A DNA stretch of 64,000 nt from JBCBWG01 sp038523925 (GTDB lineage Bacteria > Pseudomonadota > Alphaproteobacteria > Rhizobiales > Hyphomicrobiaceae). The position numbers and the translations under genes were made by a program. The notes beneath the pieces were generated by a model. The model was not told where the DNA came from and did not search any database. It saw only the letters and a program-made list of their open reading frames with translations. This document shows, piece after piece, positions 50,881 through 61,067 of this stretch. How positions within the stretch are numbered: the stretch's first letter is position 1; each line of letters starts with the position of its first letter. The stretch is from positions 14,304-78,303 of the forward strand of contig JBCBIY010000013.1 of NCBI GenBank assembly GCA_038523925.1. The letters are read 5' to 3'.

Positions 50881-51831
50881 ATGTTGTCGGAGCCTGCCAT
50901 GAGCGCGTCAAAGCACGCCGGATCGAGCCTGTCGTTTCGCACTGAGATGGAGTTTGCCTATGGCGAACCGCGCGGGCTTGGCCCCGGGCTTGTCCGGCTG
51001 ACGGCGAACAACCCGAGCCCGTTCACCTTCAAGGGCACGAACACCTACATCGTCGGCGATACCGACCTTGCGATCATCGATCCGGGCCCGGAGGACGATG
51101 CGCATCTCGCAAGCCTGCTCGACGTCATCGCCGGCCGGCGGGTCAGCCATATTCTGATCACGCACACGCATCGCGACCACATTGATGGGCTGGCAGCCCT
51201 GCAGGCGGAAACCGGCGCGACCGTTGGCGGCTTCGGCCGCGCCGGGCTCAACACACCCGACGTCATCCTCTCGCCCGATGGGCGCAACTTCATCGATTCC
51301 GACTTCGACCCGGAGCTGAAGCTGCGCGATGGCGACAGCGTCTCCGGCGACGGTTGGGAGCTGCTCGTTCATCACACGCCGGGCCACGCGCCGGACCATC
51401 TCTGCTTTGAGTGGACCGCGCGGCGCATCCTTTTCTCAGGCGACCACGTGATGGGCTGGAACACGACCGTCATTGCGCCGCCGGAAGGGCACATGGGCGA
51501 CTACCTCGCATCGCTCGAAAAACTAATCGACCGGCCGGTCGATGTCTTTCACGCTGGCCACGGCGGACAAATCCGCGAGCCCATCCGCGTCACCAAGGCC
51601 TACCTCGTCCACCGCCGCATGCGCGAACAGGCGATCACTGAGTCAATCCGCGCCGGCAACGACACGATCGCGAAGATCGTCGCGCTGATCTACACGCAGA
51701 TCGACAGCTCGCTGCGCGCCGCCGCCATGCTGTCGGTGCAGGCCCACGTCGAACACATGATCACCAAAGGTATGGTGCGCGCTGACGCAGAGGCGCTCGG
51801 CCCAGACGTCACGCTTGCACTGACGAAGTGA
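50881..51831 (+). CDS. Metallo-beta-lactamase fold hydrolase, LACTB2-like
   Basis: 316 residues. Start fixed by AGGAGG 8 bases upstream. SFKGTNTYIVGDTDLAIIDPG, metal motif THTHRDHIDG, HTPGHAPDH, FSGDHVMGW and HAGHGGQI are in order. A C-terminal winged region (about 235-310) matches LACTB2/RNase Z-distant hydrolases. Such proteins cleave single-stranded RNA in mitochondria or hydrolyse glutathione thioesters in bacteria; substrate open. Confidence 0.88.
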   Translation: MLSEPAMSASKHAGSSLSFRTEMEFAYGEPRGLGPGLVRLTANNPSPFTFKGTNTYIVGDTDLAIIDPGPEDDAHLASLLDVIAGRRVSHILITHTHRDHIDGLAALQAETGATVGGFGRAGLNTPDVILSPDGRNFIDSDFDPELKLRDGDSVSGDGWELLVHHTPGHAPDHLCFEWTARRILFSGDHVMGWNTTVIAPPEGHMGDYLASLEKLIDRPVDVFHAGHGGQIREPIRVTKAYLVHRRMREQAITESIRAGNDTIAKIVALIYTQIDSSLRAAAMLSVQAHVEHMITKGMVRADAEALGPDVTLALTK

Positions 51832-51835
51832 GCGC

Positions 51836-52699
51836 CTAGCTGCCGGCCTCTGATGCGGGCACGGTTGCTTCGAGCCGCTCAAGCAGGGCGCGGACAACAG
51901 CCCGGACGCGCGCGGCGTTGCGGCCAAAGTCATGCCGCCCCCAGCGCGACGCAGAGCGAATATCAACGCGTGAGCGCCCACCACGGCCAATAACGCGCAC
52001 GACAACGTCATCGCGGAACCCGACGATGAGCGTCCGCGCCACCGCTTCGGCGACGCCGATCCGCCCGTCCTCGGGCTCGCGTTCCTCGACAACGGTCATG
52101 CCCAGATTGCGAAGCGCTTGGACCGCCAAATCAAACGTCTCGGCGGCTGGCCGGTCGACGACGAGCGGCTGAAGGTCAGGATAAAGCTGCTGCTGGAGAC
52201 GTTCGGCAATCTGGCCCGGGTAGTCCGGCGACTGCGTCCCTTTCGGCCGAAGACGCCGCGCAGCCGTCAGCTCGGGTGGGTTTTCGAAGTCGGTGGTCAC
52301 GTCGTTCAAAGGCGCCTGCGCGATGGCACGCGGCGCGTACGACATTGGCCATGCGAGAATGCCGATGCCGATCAGAAGACCCGTAAGCCCCATGCCGGCA
52401 CCACGCCCGCCGTGGGCCCAGATCCGCAGCATGCCAACGATGGCAAGGATGCACGCGAGAAGCGCGAGACCGAACGAGAGCGCAAACAGATTGAGCGCCA
52501 CTGCGGTCGACATACCGAACAGGCGATGCAGCACGAGGCCTGCGATAATCAGTGCGAGGGCAAATACGGCGATCCGCAGCGCCCATGCACTCGAGCGCGA
52601 CTGCCGCACTTTATCGCCCTGCCGCGCTGCCATGACCCGCTCAACCTCTGCCGCGCTTGCGGCACGCCCCTGCCGCGCCGCGAAGCTGTCATTCAGCAT
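51836..52699 (-). CDS. DUF1499 domain membrane protein
   Basis: 287 residues from ATG 52699. Three transmembrane helices (about 40-60, 68-92, 100-118) and a C-terminal DUF1499 domain with PPELTAARRLRP, AETFDLAVQALRNLGMTVVEE and SRVDIRSASRWGRHDFGRNAARVRAVV. The latter segment (DIRSxSRxGxxDxGxNxxR) is the DUF1499 signature. Function unknown. Convergent with the metallo-hydrolase gene by 4 bp. Confidence 0.88.
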   Translation of the reverse strand: MLNDSFAARQGRAASAAEVERVMAARQGDKVRQSRSSAWALRIAVFALALIIAGLVLHRLFGMSTAVALNLFALSFGLALLACILAIVGMLRIWAHGGRGAGMGLTGLLIGIGILAWPMSYAPRAIAQAPLNDVTTDFENPPELTAARRLRPKGTQSPDYPGQIAERLQQQLYPDLQPLVVDRPAAETFDLAVQALRNLGMTVVEEREPEDGRIGVAEAVARTLIVGFRDDVVVRVIGRGGRSRVDIRSASRWGRHDFGRNAARVRAVVRALLERLEATVPASEAGS

Positions 52700-52802
52700 T
52701 TCGGGCAATTGATGGCAATGCGGGCCACGCTCAAGGTCATGGTACAAGATGCGGGTGCCGGGCCGACTGAGCGCACCCGGCCCCGCCTGGAGATTGATCC
52801 GC

Positions 52803-54191
52803 ATGCAACAGCTTTCGAACACGGCGGCCCGCGACATCGAAGGCCTCCTGCATCCAACGACCAACCTCGCAGCCCATCGCGAACACGGCCCGCTCGTTCT
52901 TGATCGCGCAGACGGCGTCTACGTCTGGGATACGCGCGGCAAGAAATACATCGAGGGTCTTGCCGGGCTCTGGTGCACGGGGCTTGGCTACGGCAACGCC
53001 GAACTCGTCGAAGCCGCGCGCAAGCAGATGGAACAGCTCTCGTTCACGCACCTGTTCGGTGGCCGCAGTCATGAGCCGGCGATCGAGCTTGCCGAGCGGC
53101 TAAAGGCCATCGCGCCCGCGCCAACATCGAAAGTGTTCTTCACCGCATCCGGCAGCGAGGCAAACGACACACAGGTCAAGCTTGCGTGGTATCTCAACAA
53201 TGCCCGCGGCAAGCCGAAGAAGAAAAAGATCATTTCACGCCTGCGCGGCTACCACGGGGTCACCGTCGCCTCAGGCAGCCTGACCGGACTGCCGACTTTC
53301 CACTCCGACTTCGACCTGCCGATGAGCCGGGTGAGCCATGCACCCTGCCCCCACTACTGGCGCGCGGCGAAGCCTGGCGAGACGGAAGAAGACTTCGCGA
53401 GGCGCATGGTCGACGACATCGAGGCGATGATCCTCGCAGAAAACCCAGATGAGGTTGCAGCCTTCATCGCCGAGCCGCTGCAGGGCGCGGGCGGTGTGAT
53501 CCTGCCGCCGAAGACCTACTTCGAGAAGCTTGGGCCGTTGCTTAAGGAGCATGACATCCGGCTGATCGCAGACGAAGTCATCTGCGGCTTCGGGCGCACC
53601 GGCAATTGGTTTGGCTCCGAGACCTTTGGGATGAAGCCCGACACGATCTCGGTCGCAAAGGCCATCACATCGGCCTACGTGCCGCTTGGCGCGGTTACGA
53701 TCTCCGACGACGACTACGACGCGCTGCTCGATTCCAGCCGCACGCACGGTATGTTCGCCCACGGCTTTACGTATTCCGGCCATCCACTCGCGTGTGCCGT
53801 CGCCAACAAGACGCTCGAAATCTACGAGCGCGACGATATCGTCAGCCACGTGCGCCGCGTCGCGCCCGTTTTCCAGATGCGGCTCAACGCGCTGGCCGCA
53901 CATCCGCTGGTCGGCGAAGCCCGCGGCGTCGGCCTGATTGGCGGGCTCGAACTGGTCTCCGATAAGTCCACCAAAACGAGCTTCCCGCCAAAGCGCGGCG
54001 TCGGCGCGAAGGTTGTCGCATTTGCCGAGGACGAAGGCCTCATCTGCCGCGCGGTCGGCGGCGACGTCGTTGCAATGTGCCCGCCAATGATCATCACCGG
54101 CGCGCAGATCAACGAGGCGTTTGACAAGCTCGCTCGCGCGCTGGACCGCACGGCAAAGTGGCTTGAGGAGACGCCGTCCGCGGACCTTTAA
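52803..54191 (+). CDS. Class III PLP aminotransferase
   Basis: 462 residues from ATG 52803 with GGAG upstream. GLWCTGLGYGN, FTASGSEANDTQVKLAW, IADEVICGFGRTGNWFG and SVAKAITSAYVPLGA with the PLP Lys. The C-terminal ICRAVGGDVVAMCPPMIIT fits omega-amino acid:pyruvate or beta-alanine/GABA transaminases. The substrate cannot be decided from sequence. It begins within the leader of the divergent DUF1499 gene, 104 bp apart. Confidence 0.92.
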   Translation: MQQLSNTAARDIEGLLHPTTNLAAHREHGPLVLDRADGVYVWDTRGKKYIEGLAGLWCTGLGYGNAELVEAARKQMEQLSFTHLFGGRSHEPAIELAERLKAIAPAPTSKVFFTASGSEANDTQVKLAWYLNNARGKPKKKKIISRLRGYHGVTVASGSLTGLPTFHSDFDLPMSRVSHAPCPHYWRAAKPGETEEDFARRMVDDIEAMILAENPDEVAAFIAEPLQGAGGVILPPKTYFEKLGPLLKEHDIRLIADEVICGFGRTGNWFGSETFGMKPDTISVAKAITSAYVPLGAVTISDDDYDALLDSSRTHGMFAHGFTYSGHPLACAVANKTLEIYERDDIVSHVRRVAPVFQMRLNALAAHPLVGEARGVGLIGGLELVSDKSTKTSFPPKRGVGAKVVAFAEDEGLICRAVGGDVVAMCPPMIITGAQINEAFDKLARALDRTAKWLEETPSADL

Positions 54192-54292
54192 CGTTTGGTG
54201 GTGGCGCCGCGGCGGCGCGTTCGCGCTTGCCTTCATCGGCTGCACATCGTCGACTTCAAACGAGCCGAATCACTTTAGCGAGGGGCCGGGCT

Positions 54293-55450
54293 GTGCGACC
54301 GACAACGATCCTTCTAGGCATCGTTATCGCTGGCGGCCTTGCCTTCGCGCTGCGCAATCACGTCCCGTTCCTGATCTCGCTTGTCGACTTTGGTGGTCCG
54401 CAGATCGGCGCGACCGACCCGCGCGCGAAGCTTGAGCGCCCGCAGAGGGCGGCGACGCGCACGCCGACGGAAGAGCCCGCACTGCCGCCGCCGATCGCAC
54501 TCAAGCGCGTGCCAGCCGGCAAGACGCCGATCACGCTCGCACATTGGACCTTCGAGGCCCCCGACATCGTGGTGCCCAAGAAAGAAGAGCCTGCGTGGCG
54601 CACATCGTTCGGCTCAGAGCGCAAGACCCGCGCACAGACGGCCACGGCGGCAGGCTTCGACGCGGACCTGATCGCTTTGACGGGTGTCAGAAACTTCAAA
54701 CTGCTTCGCCGTGCATTTCCGGCACGCGACTACTTCCTTATCACCTCACCGCAACTGCGGAGCTTGGCGCTTGCCGGGCTTGGGCGAGAGCAAGGGTTTG
54801 CTCATGCCGCAATGGCCTTCGCAATCCGGCGTGGCAGCGGCGTTCGTGCCCGACAGCGCGTCCAGGCGGTATTCGCATCCGGCGGCGGAGGGGCCGCACT
54901 CTCGACAACGCCCGATGATCTCAAGATGGCCGGGCAAGTGACCACGCTGCCGTTCGCGGTGCAGGTGCTGCTCGAGCGGGAGGTCGCCTGGGTCGTCGCG
55001 CATGCGGCCTCTGACACGTGCGCATCAGCCGACGACGCGACGCCGGCATGCCGCGCCGAAGCGGCGGTGACCGCGCGCTTGGTGTCATGGATCAAGCAGC
55101 GGCGCCGGTCGGGCCAGACGGTCATTCTGGCAACGCGCGGGCCGGTTGATCGCGGCTTACCGGCATCAGCCGATCAGCACTTGCACGCAACGACGCGCCC
55201 GCAGGACGCCGGCTGCGATGTTCCCAACGCCGCGCTTCGCATCTGGACATCCCCTGCCGATGATGACTGGACCGAACCCGTCGGCACGGTCTGGCGGCGC
55301 CGGGACGGCGGCGGTGCCTGCGTCCTGCTTGCGCGGCTCGCGCTCGAGCCTCGGCCGCCGCCCCCGCCGGTTGTCGTCACCGACGATGCCGCGCCGGGCT
55401 TCGCCAGCAGCTTGGATGAGGCAGCCGACGGCGACGTCGCCCCGCGCTAG
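54293..55450 (+). CDS. Membrane-anchored protein, possibly a degenerate endonuclease/phosphatase fold
   Basis: 385 residues from GTG 54293 (GAGGGG site upstream); a longer frame starts at 54227. One N-terminal helix (about 5-23) then a Pro-rich linker. Residues about 120-320 recall an endonuclease/exonuclease/phosphatase domain: GFDADLIALTGVR in place of ADVIALQEVR, GFAHAAMAFAIRRGSGVRARQRV, and TVILATRGPVD where GDFN should be. Catalytic Glu and Asp are missing, so enzymatic activity is doubtful. The fold call is tentative. Shares a CTAG stop with pdxH. Confidence 0.6.
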   Translation: MRPTTILLGIVIAGGLAFALRNHVPFLISLVDFGGPQIGATDPRAKLERPQRAATRTPTEEPALPPPIALKRVPAGKTPITLAHWTFEAPDIVVPKKEEPAWRTSFGSERKTRAQTATAAGFDADLIALTGVRNFKLLRRAFPARDYFLITSPQLRSLALAGLGREQGFAHAAMAFAIRRGSGVRARQRVQAVFASGGGGAALSTTPDDLKMAGQVTTLPFAVQVLLEREVAWVVAHAASDTCASADDATPACRAEAAVTARLVSWIKQRRRSGQTVILATRGPVDRGLPASADQHLHATTRPQDAGCDVPNAALRIWTSPADDDWTEPVGTVWRRRDGGGACVLLARLALEPRPPPPPVVVTDDAAPGFASSLDEAADGDVAPR

Positions 55451-56112
55451 GGATAGAGCTGCGCCGTTACCCAAGCCTCGCCCGCGGCCGCACGGCGGAA
55501 GACGAGCCGGTCGTGCAGGCGGAACGGCCGGTCATGCCAGAACTCAATCTCGAGCGGCGTCACGCGGAAGCCCGACCAATGCGGCGGGCGCGGGACGGCC
55601 TCGGCTTCCGGAAACTCTGACGCCTTGGCGGTGACGGCTTCCTGCAAGGCACCGCCATGCGGCATCTCCCGCGACTGCGCCGACGCCCAAGCCCCAACCT
55701 GGCTCTGGCGCGGCCGGCTCGCGAAATAGGCGTCGGCTTCTGCATCGGCGACCGGCTGCACGAGCCCGCGAATGCGAACCTGGCGTCTTAGCGTCTTCCA
55801 GTGGAAGTTGAGCGCGGCTTTCCCCGACGCGAGGATCTCGCGGCCCTTCGCACCCTCGAAGTTCGTGTAGAAAACGAACCCGCGATCTGCGCCACGCTGT
55901 GCCTCATCAAGCTCCTTCAGCAGCGTAATGCGAACGTTCGGCAAGCCGTCGGCATCGACCGTCGCAACCGCCATCGCATTCGGGTCGTTGATCTCGTGCG
56001 CCGTCGCATCGGCGAACCACTCGCCAAACAGCGCAAACGGATCGCGCGCCTTCAGAAAGTCATCCGCCGATCGGCTTGTCGGTTCATCAGGACCAGTGGT
56101 TGCAATCGACAT
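55447..56112 (-). CDS. pdxH: Pyridoxamine 5'-phosphate oxidase
   Basis: 221 residues. Oxidises pyridoxine or pyridoxamine phosphate to PLP with FMN. DPNAMAVATVDADGLPNVRITLLKEL, RGFVFYTNFEGAKGREI and ALNFHWKTLRRQVRIRG, then SRPRQSQVGAWASAQSRE and PPHWSGFRVTPLEIEFWHDRPFRLHDRL, and the C-terminal AQLYP, give the complete family pattern. Confidence 0.96.
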   Translation of the reverse strand: MSIATTGPDEPTSRSADDFLKARDPFALFGEWFADATAHEINDPNAMAVATVDADGLPNVRITLLKELDEAQRGADRGFVFYTNFEGAKGREILASGKAALNFHWKTLRRQVRIRGLVQPVADAEADAYFASRPRQSQVGAWASAQSREMPHGGALQEAVTAKASEFPEAEAVPRPPHWSGFRVTPLEIEFWHDRPFRLHDRLVFRRAAAGEAWVTAQLYP

Positions 56113-56253
56113 CTCGTCGTCCTCGAAGTTGCGCCGTGCGCGGTCCGCCTTGCGCCCGCCAGGCACCGTCCTGCTTCAACTCAGCGATTGACGCAAATTT
56201 AACCCTGTCGCGGCAGCCTCGGAGCCAGTTCAGCATTTTCAGGTCCAGCGTCC

Positions 56254-56703
56254 ATGTCCCCTTCACAGGCCCCTTCCCTTTCAACAGCCCTCGCCTTCGC
56301 GTTCGCGGCGCTGCTGAGCTTCTTGCTCGCGTTCCACACCGTGCAGGCGAGCGAGCTTCGCGGCACACAGACGCCTGCGACAGCGCAGGACCCGGCCGCG
56401 ACCAACCCGCTGCGGGGCACCGTGCTCGGCTTTGCCGTGCCAAAACTGAGCGCCGCCGACCGGCTCGCAACGCTCGAAGCCGTCCAGCTCGTCCTCACCG
56501 AGGTCGGCGATGGCGCGAGCTACCTCTGGCACCGCCGGCATGGCCGATTGAGCGGCCTCATCAAGGCGGAGCGCTCTTTCCGCAACGCGGCCGGTACCAT
56601 TTGCCGGCGCCTTCGGGTGACCCTGATGTCCGGCCCGAAGTCGCGCTCGATCCGTGCAACGGCCTGCCGGAGCGACGACGGGCGATGGTCGTTCGACGGC
56701 TGA
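56254..56703 (+). CDS. Secreted protein resembling surface antigen RT0821/17 kDa type
   Basis: 149 residues, signal peptide about 1-33 (hydrophobic, cut after VQA). The mature part ends GTICRRLRVTLMSGPKSRSIRATACRSDDGRWSF: CRxF...GTACRxxDGxW is the C-terminal motif of RT0821/Lpp0805-type surface proteins. Two Cys may form a disulfide. The Gly-zipper region of 17 kDa antigens is not visible, so this is a short relative. Confidence 0.65.
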   Translation: MSPSQAPSLSTALAFAFAALLSFLLAFHTVQASELRGTQTPATAQDPAATNPLRGTVLGFAVPKLSAADRLATLEAVQLVLTEVGDGASYLWHRRHGRLSGLIKAERSFRNAAGTICRRLRVTLMSGPKSRSIRATACRSDDGRWSFDG

Positions 56704-56821
56704 TCATTGCGCTTGCGGACCTGTGCGTACGGCCGCGCGCCGTGGCCCGGCAGAGTGTGGACCCAAACTCGCGTTCGTGTAGAGTCCCGGCTCGCGGGAC
56801 TAGATAGACGGTGTGGGTTGA

Positions 56822-57658
56822 ATGAGCACGGAAACGTCGGGCGCAGCGTCGCCCAGCGGGAACCTGATGGCCGGGAAGCGCGGCCTCATCATGGGCGTCG
56901 CAAACAATCGGTCGATTGCGTGGGGCATTGCGAAGGCGGCCGCCTCGCAAGGCGCTGATCTTGCGCTCACCTATCAGGGCGATGCGCTGAAGAAACGCGT
57001 TGAACCGCTCGCAGCCGAGCTTGGCAGCAACACGGTCGTCCCGTGCGACGTGACCGACCCCGGATCGATCGATGATCTGTTCGGCGCGTTGCAGACCAAG
57101 TGGGGCGGCCTCGACTTCGTCGTCCACGCGATCGCGTTCTCGGACAAGTCTGAGCTCGACGGCCGCTATGTCGACACCAGCGAGGATAACTTCACAAAGA
57201 CGATGCTCGTCTCATGCTACTCGTTCACCGCGATCGCAAAGCGCGCGGAAAAGCTGATGAAGCCTGGCGGATCGCTTCTGACGCTGACCTACTATGGCGC
57301 CGAGAAAGTCATGCCGCACTATAACGTCATGGGCGTTGCCAAAGCGGCGCTTGAGGCCAGCGTGCGCTACCTCGCAGCCGACCTTGGCAAAGACGGCATT
57401 CGCGTCAACGCGATCTCCGCCGGCCCGATCAAAACGCTTGCCGCATCGGGCATCGCCGACTTTCGCTACATCCTGAAATGGAACGAGTATAACTCCGCAC
57501 TCCGCCGAACGGTCTCGATCGAGGACGTCGGCGGCGCCGGCGTCTATCTGCTGTCGGATCTCTCAAACGGCGTCACGGGAGAGGTTCACCACGTCGACAG
57601 CGGTTACCATGTGCAGGGGATGAAGAACGAAGAGGCGCCGGACATCTCCGTCGTTTGA
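56822..57658 (+). CDS. fabI: Enoyl-ACP reductase FabI
   Basis: 278 residues. Last reduction in the fatty acid elongation cycle. GKRGLIMGVANNRSIAWGIAKA is the FabI-type NADH site, and the catalytic Tyr and Lys lie in TYYGAEKVMPHYNVMGVAKAALE. LAASGIADF is the substrate loop and is the region where triclosan-type inhibitors bind. An ATG with no strong ribosome site; length is usual. Confidence 0.96.
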   Translation: MSTETSGAASPSGNLMAGKRGLIMGVANNRSIAWGIAKAAASQGADLALTYQGDALKKRVEPLAAELGSNTVVPCDVTDPGSIDDLFGALQTKWGGLDFVVHAIAFSDKSELDGRYVDTSEDNFTKTMLVSCYSFTAIAKRAEKLMKPGGSLLTLTYYGAEKVMPHYNVMGVAKAALEASVRYLAADLGKDGIRVNAISAGPIKTLAASGIADFRYILKWNEYNSALRRTVSIEDVGGAGVYLLSDLSNGVTGEVHHVDSGYHVQGMKNEEAPDISVV

Positions 57659-57702
57659 GCCGGCGTCTCTGGTCCAACCCACAACCCGCCGAGACGCCCA
57701 CC

Positions 57703-58703
<1,001 letters not shown>

Positions 58704-58707
<4 letters not shown>

Positions 58708-59333
58708 GCGAGCTTGCGCCGCCCTATCACGGCAGCATTCTAGGAAGCGGTTGCACGCTCTACTTCATTCGCCATGGCGAGACCGACTGGAACCGTGTGA
58801 AGCGGTTGCAAGGCCAGATGGACATCCCGATCAACGCGCTCGGCCGGCAGCAAGCGGCGCGCAATGGCGCAGCGCTGGCCGAGCACCTTGGCCGTGACCG
58901 TCTGGCCGAGCTCGACTTTATTGCAAGCCCGCTCATCCGCTGCGTCGAGACGATGGAGATCGCCCGCGAGGCCGCGGGCCTGACGCGGACGGGCTTTGCA
59001 ACAGACGACCGCCTGAAAGAGATCCGCTATGGCGCGTGGGAAGGTGCATCGCTTGAGCGGCTGAAGCGCGAAGACCGGGCCGCGTATGTCGAGCGGCGCG
59101 ACAACAAGTTTCGCTGGCGGCCCGTCGACGGCGAAAGCTACGCGGACCTGCTTGGCCGCGCGCGCGATTGGGCGGCGACCATCGAACGCGACACCGTTGT
59201 CGTTTCGCACGGCGGGATCAGCCGCGTGCTCCGCGCGCTCGTCACGCCGCTCGAAGACGAGGAAATCCCGGTCCAGATTGTGCCGCAGGACAAGGTGCTG
59301 GTTCTGTCAAAGGACCGGTTCGACTGGGTCTGA
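58704..59333 (+). CDS. Histidine phosphatase family protein
   Basis: 209 residues. LYFIRHGETDWN at 19-30 with the catalytic His, FIASPLIRCVETMEIA, IRYGAWEGASLERL, and VVVSHGGISRVLRALV with the second His. Resembles alpha-ribazole phosphatase or phosphoglycerate mutase-like phosphatases. Overlap with the oxidoreductase gene suggests co-transcription; no cobalamin genes are nearby. Substrate unknown. Confidence 0.9.
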
Positions 59334-59356
59334 CCGGGCGCCAGGCTGCCTGCCCG

Positions 59357-60550
59357 TCAGGCTGCGCGCGCAGTGGCGTTGGCATGATCAGCGCACCAGT
59401 CGCCGAGCCGGTCGAGAAACGCCAAGCACTTCGAGAGTTCAGTTTCTTCGATCCACTCGTTCGGCGTATGCGCCTGCGCGATGTTGCCGGGCCCGCAAAC
59501 CACCGTCGGCATGTTGTGGGTCTCGAAGTGGCTCGCTTCAGTTGCGTAGGCGACGGCGAACGTCTCGTTCGTCTCGGCCAGCCTGAGCGCCAAGGGCAGC
59601 GCCTCTCGGTCTGGGTTCGACAGAAACGGCGGCACGCTGTGGGAGCGCTTCAGCTCGATGCCGGCGTCAGGATCGATCTCGCGCATTTCAGCCGCCAGGG
59701 CATCTGCGACCTCGCGTACTTCGCGCTCAACGGCCTCCGCATCAGCGCCGGGTATGCCGCGTATCTCCCATCCGAACCAGCAGTTCTCCGGCACGATATT
59801 GGTTGCACGGCCGGCCTCGAGCTGTGTGACCTGGAGCGTCGTATAGGGCGGATCAAATCGCGGGTTCGGCTTGGCCTTGAAGGCGTGCTCCATCTGGTCA
59901 AGCTTCGCGAGCAGCCGGCCGGCATATGTGATCGTATTCACGCCTTGATGCGCGAGGCTTGAGTGAACCGCCTTGCCCTTGAGCTCGACCGTCCACCGGC
60001 ACGGGCCCTTGTGCGCGTCTACGACGGTCATCTCGGTTGGCTCACCGACAAAGACGATGCGCGGCTTAACGAGGTCGCGGCCCATGCGGTCGATCATCGG
60101 CAGCACGCCAAGGCAGCCGATCTCCTCGTCGTAGGAAAACACGACGTGGATCGGCACCTGCAGATTGCGCTGCGTGTACAGCGGGACGGCTGCGAGGACG
60201 CAGGCGAGATAGCCTTTCATGTCGCAAGCGCCGCGGCCGTAGAGCTTGCCGTCCTTGGCCGTCAGCTTGAACGGATCGGTGTCCCAGTCCTGACCGTCAA
60301 CCGGCACGACATCCGTATGGCCCGACAGTCCAACACCCGGCACACCTTCGGGCCCGATCGTCGCAAACAGGTTGGCCTTTTCGCCCGTCTCGTCCGGCGT
60401 CCGCACGCTCGCGATGCCATGGCCGTCGAGGTACTGCTCGACCCAATCGATCAGCGGCAGGTTTGAATTCCGGCTGACGGTGTCGAACCCGACAAGCGTC
60501 GTCAGGATGTCACGCGCGGCATCGTGTTGGGCGTGGCGGTCGGCTGCCAT
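59357..60550 (-). CDS. argE: Acetylornithine deacetylase
   Basis: 397 residues, M20 metallopeptidase family. GLSGHTDVVPVDGQDW with the zinc His, GRGACDMKGYLA with the bridging Asp, FSYDEEIGCLG with the catalytic Glu pair, and EPTEMTVVDAHKG. CxxFGWEIRGIPG and GPGNIAQAHTPNEWI complete the ArgE type. Releases ornithine for arginine synthesis, although related enzymes act on other N-acyl amino acids. Follows apaG by 12 bp. Confidence 0.92.
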   Translation of the reverse strand: MAADRHAQHDAARDILTTLVGFDTVSRNSNLPLIDWVEQYLDGHGIASVRTPDETGEKANLFATIGPEGVPGVGLSGHTDVVPVDGQDWDTDPFKLTAKDGKLYGRGACDMKGYLACVLAAVPLYTQRNLQVPIHVVFSYDEEIGCLGVLPMIDRMGRDLVKPRIVFVGEPTEMTVVDAHKGPCRWTVELKGKAVHSSLAHQGVNTITYAGRLLAKLDQMEHAFKAKPNPRFDPPYTTLQVTQLEAGRATNIVPENCWFGWEIRGIPGADAEAVEREVREVADALAAEMREIDPDAGIELKRSHSVPPFLSNPDREALPLALRLAETNETFAVAYATEASHFETHNMPTVVCGPGNIAQAHTPNEWIEETELSKCLAFLDRLGDWCADHANATARAA

Positions 60551-60562
60551 GAGCGCTCCGGG

Positions 60563-60961
60563 TTAGTTGAGGATCGGTTGGACGAACGGCACATCAAGCG
60601 AGAAGGTCGGGATGGTGACGTCAAAGGCATCGCCGCCTTCTTCAACCATCTGATAGCTGCCCGCCATAATCCCGGACGAGGTCGTCAAGGGACAGCCCGA
60701 CGTATACGTAAACGTCTCGCCGGGCTCGAGCGTCGGCGTCTTGCCGACGACACCCGGCCCGTCGACGTGCTCCTGCGCGCCGTTGGCATCGATGATCCGC
60801 CACGACCGCGTCTCGAGCGTCACCGGCGTCTCGCCCTCGTTGACGATGTCGACGGTGTAGAGCCAGAAATACCGGCTCCGCTCAGGCTCGGACCGGTGGT
60901 CGTCGTAGTGCGGCTCAACGCGCACGCGAATATCGCGGGTAATCGCTTCGTACATGCTCAT
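60563..60961 (-). CDS. apaG: Co2+/Mg2+ efflux protein ApaG
   Basis: 132 residues. Immunoglobulin-like fold: VEPHYDDHRSEPERSRYFWLYTVDIVNEGETPVTLETRSWRI-type segments (read in pieces) and PGVVGKTPTLEPGETFTYTSGCPL, then GIMAGSYQMV, the ApaG pattern including GxMxGxY. Linked to metZ in many alphaproteobacteria, as here. Sits between metZ and argE. Confidence 0.94.
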   Translation of the reverse strand: MSMYEAITRDIRVRVEPHYDDHRSEPERSRYFWLYTVDIVNEGETPVTLETRSWRIIDANGAQEHVDGPGVVGKTPTLEPGETFTYTSGCPLTTSSGIMAGSYQMVEEGGDAFDVTIPTFSLDVPFVQPILN

Positions 60962-61067
60962 CGTCCTTGTGCGCGGGGCGCTATCGCCTCGCGCGTTTAT
61001 TCCGGCGAGTATAGCACACGGCCGGACCCGGTTGCCCAGAGGGCAGCGGCCACGTTTGTCGCCATCG

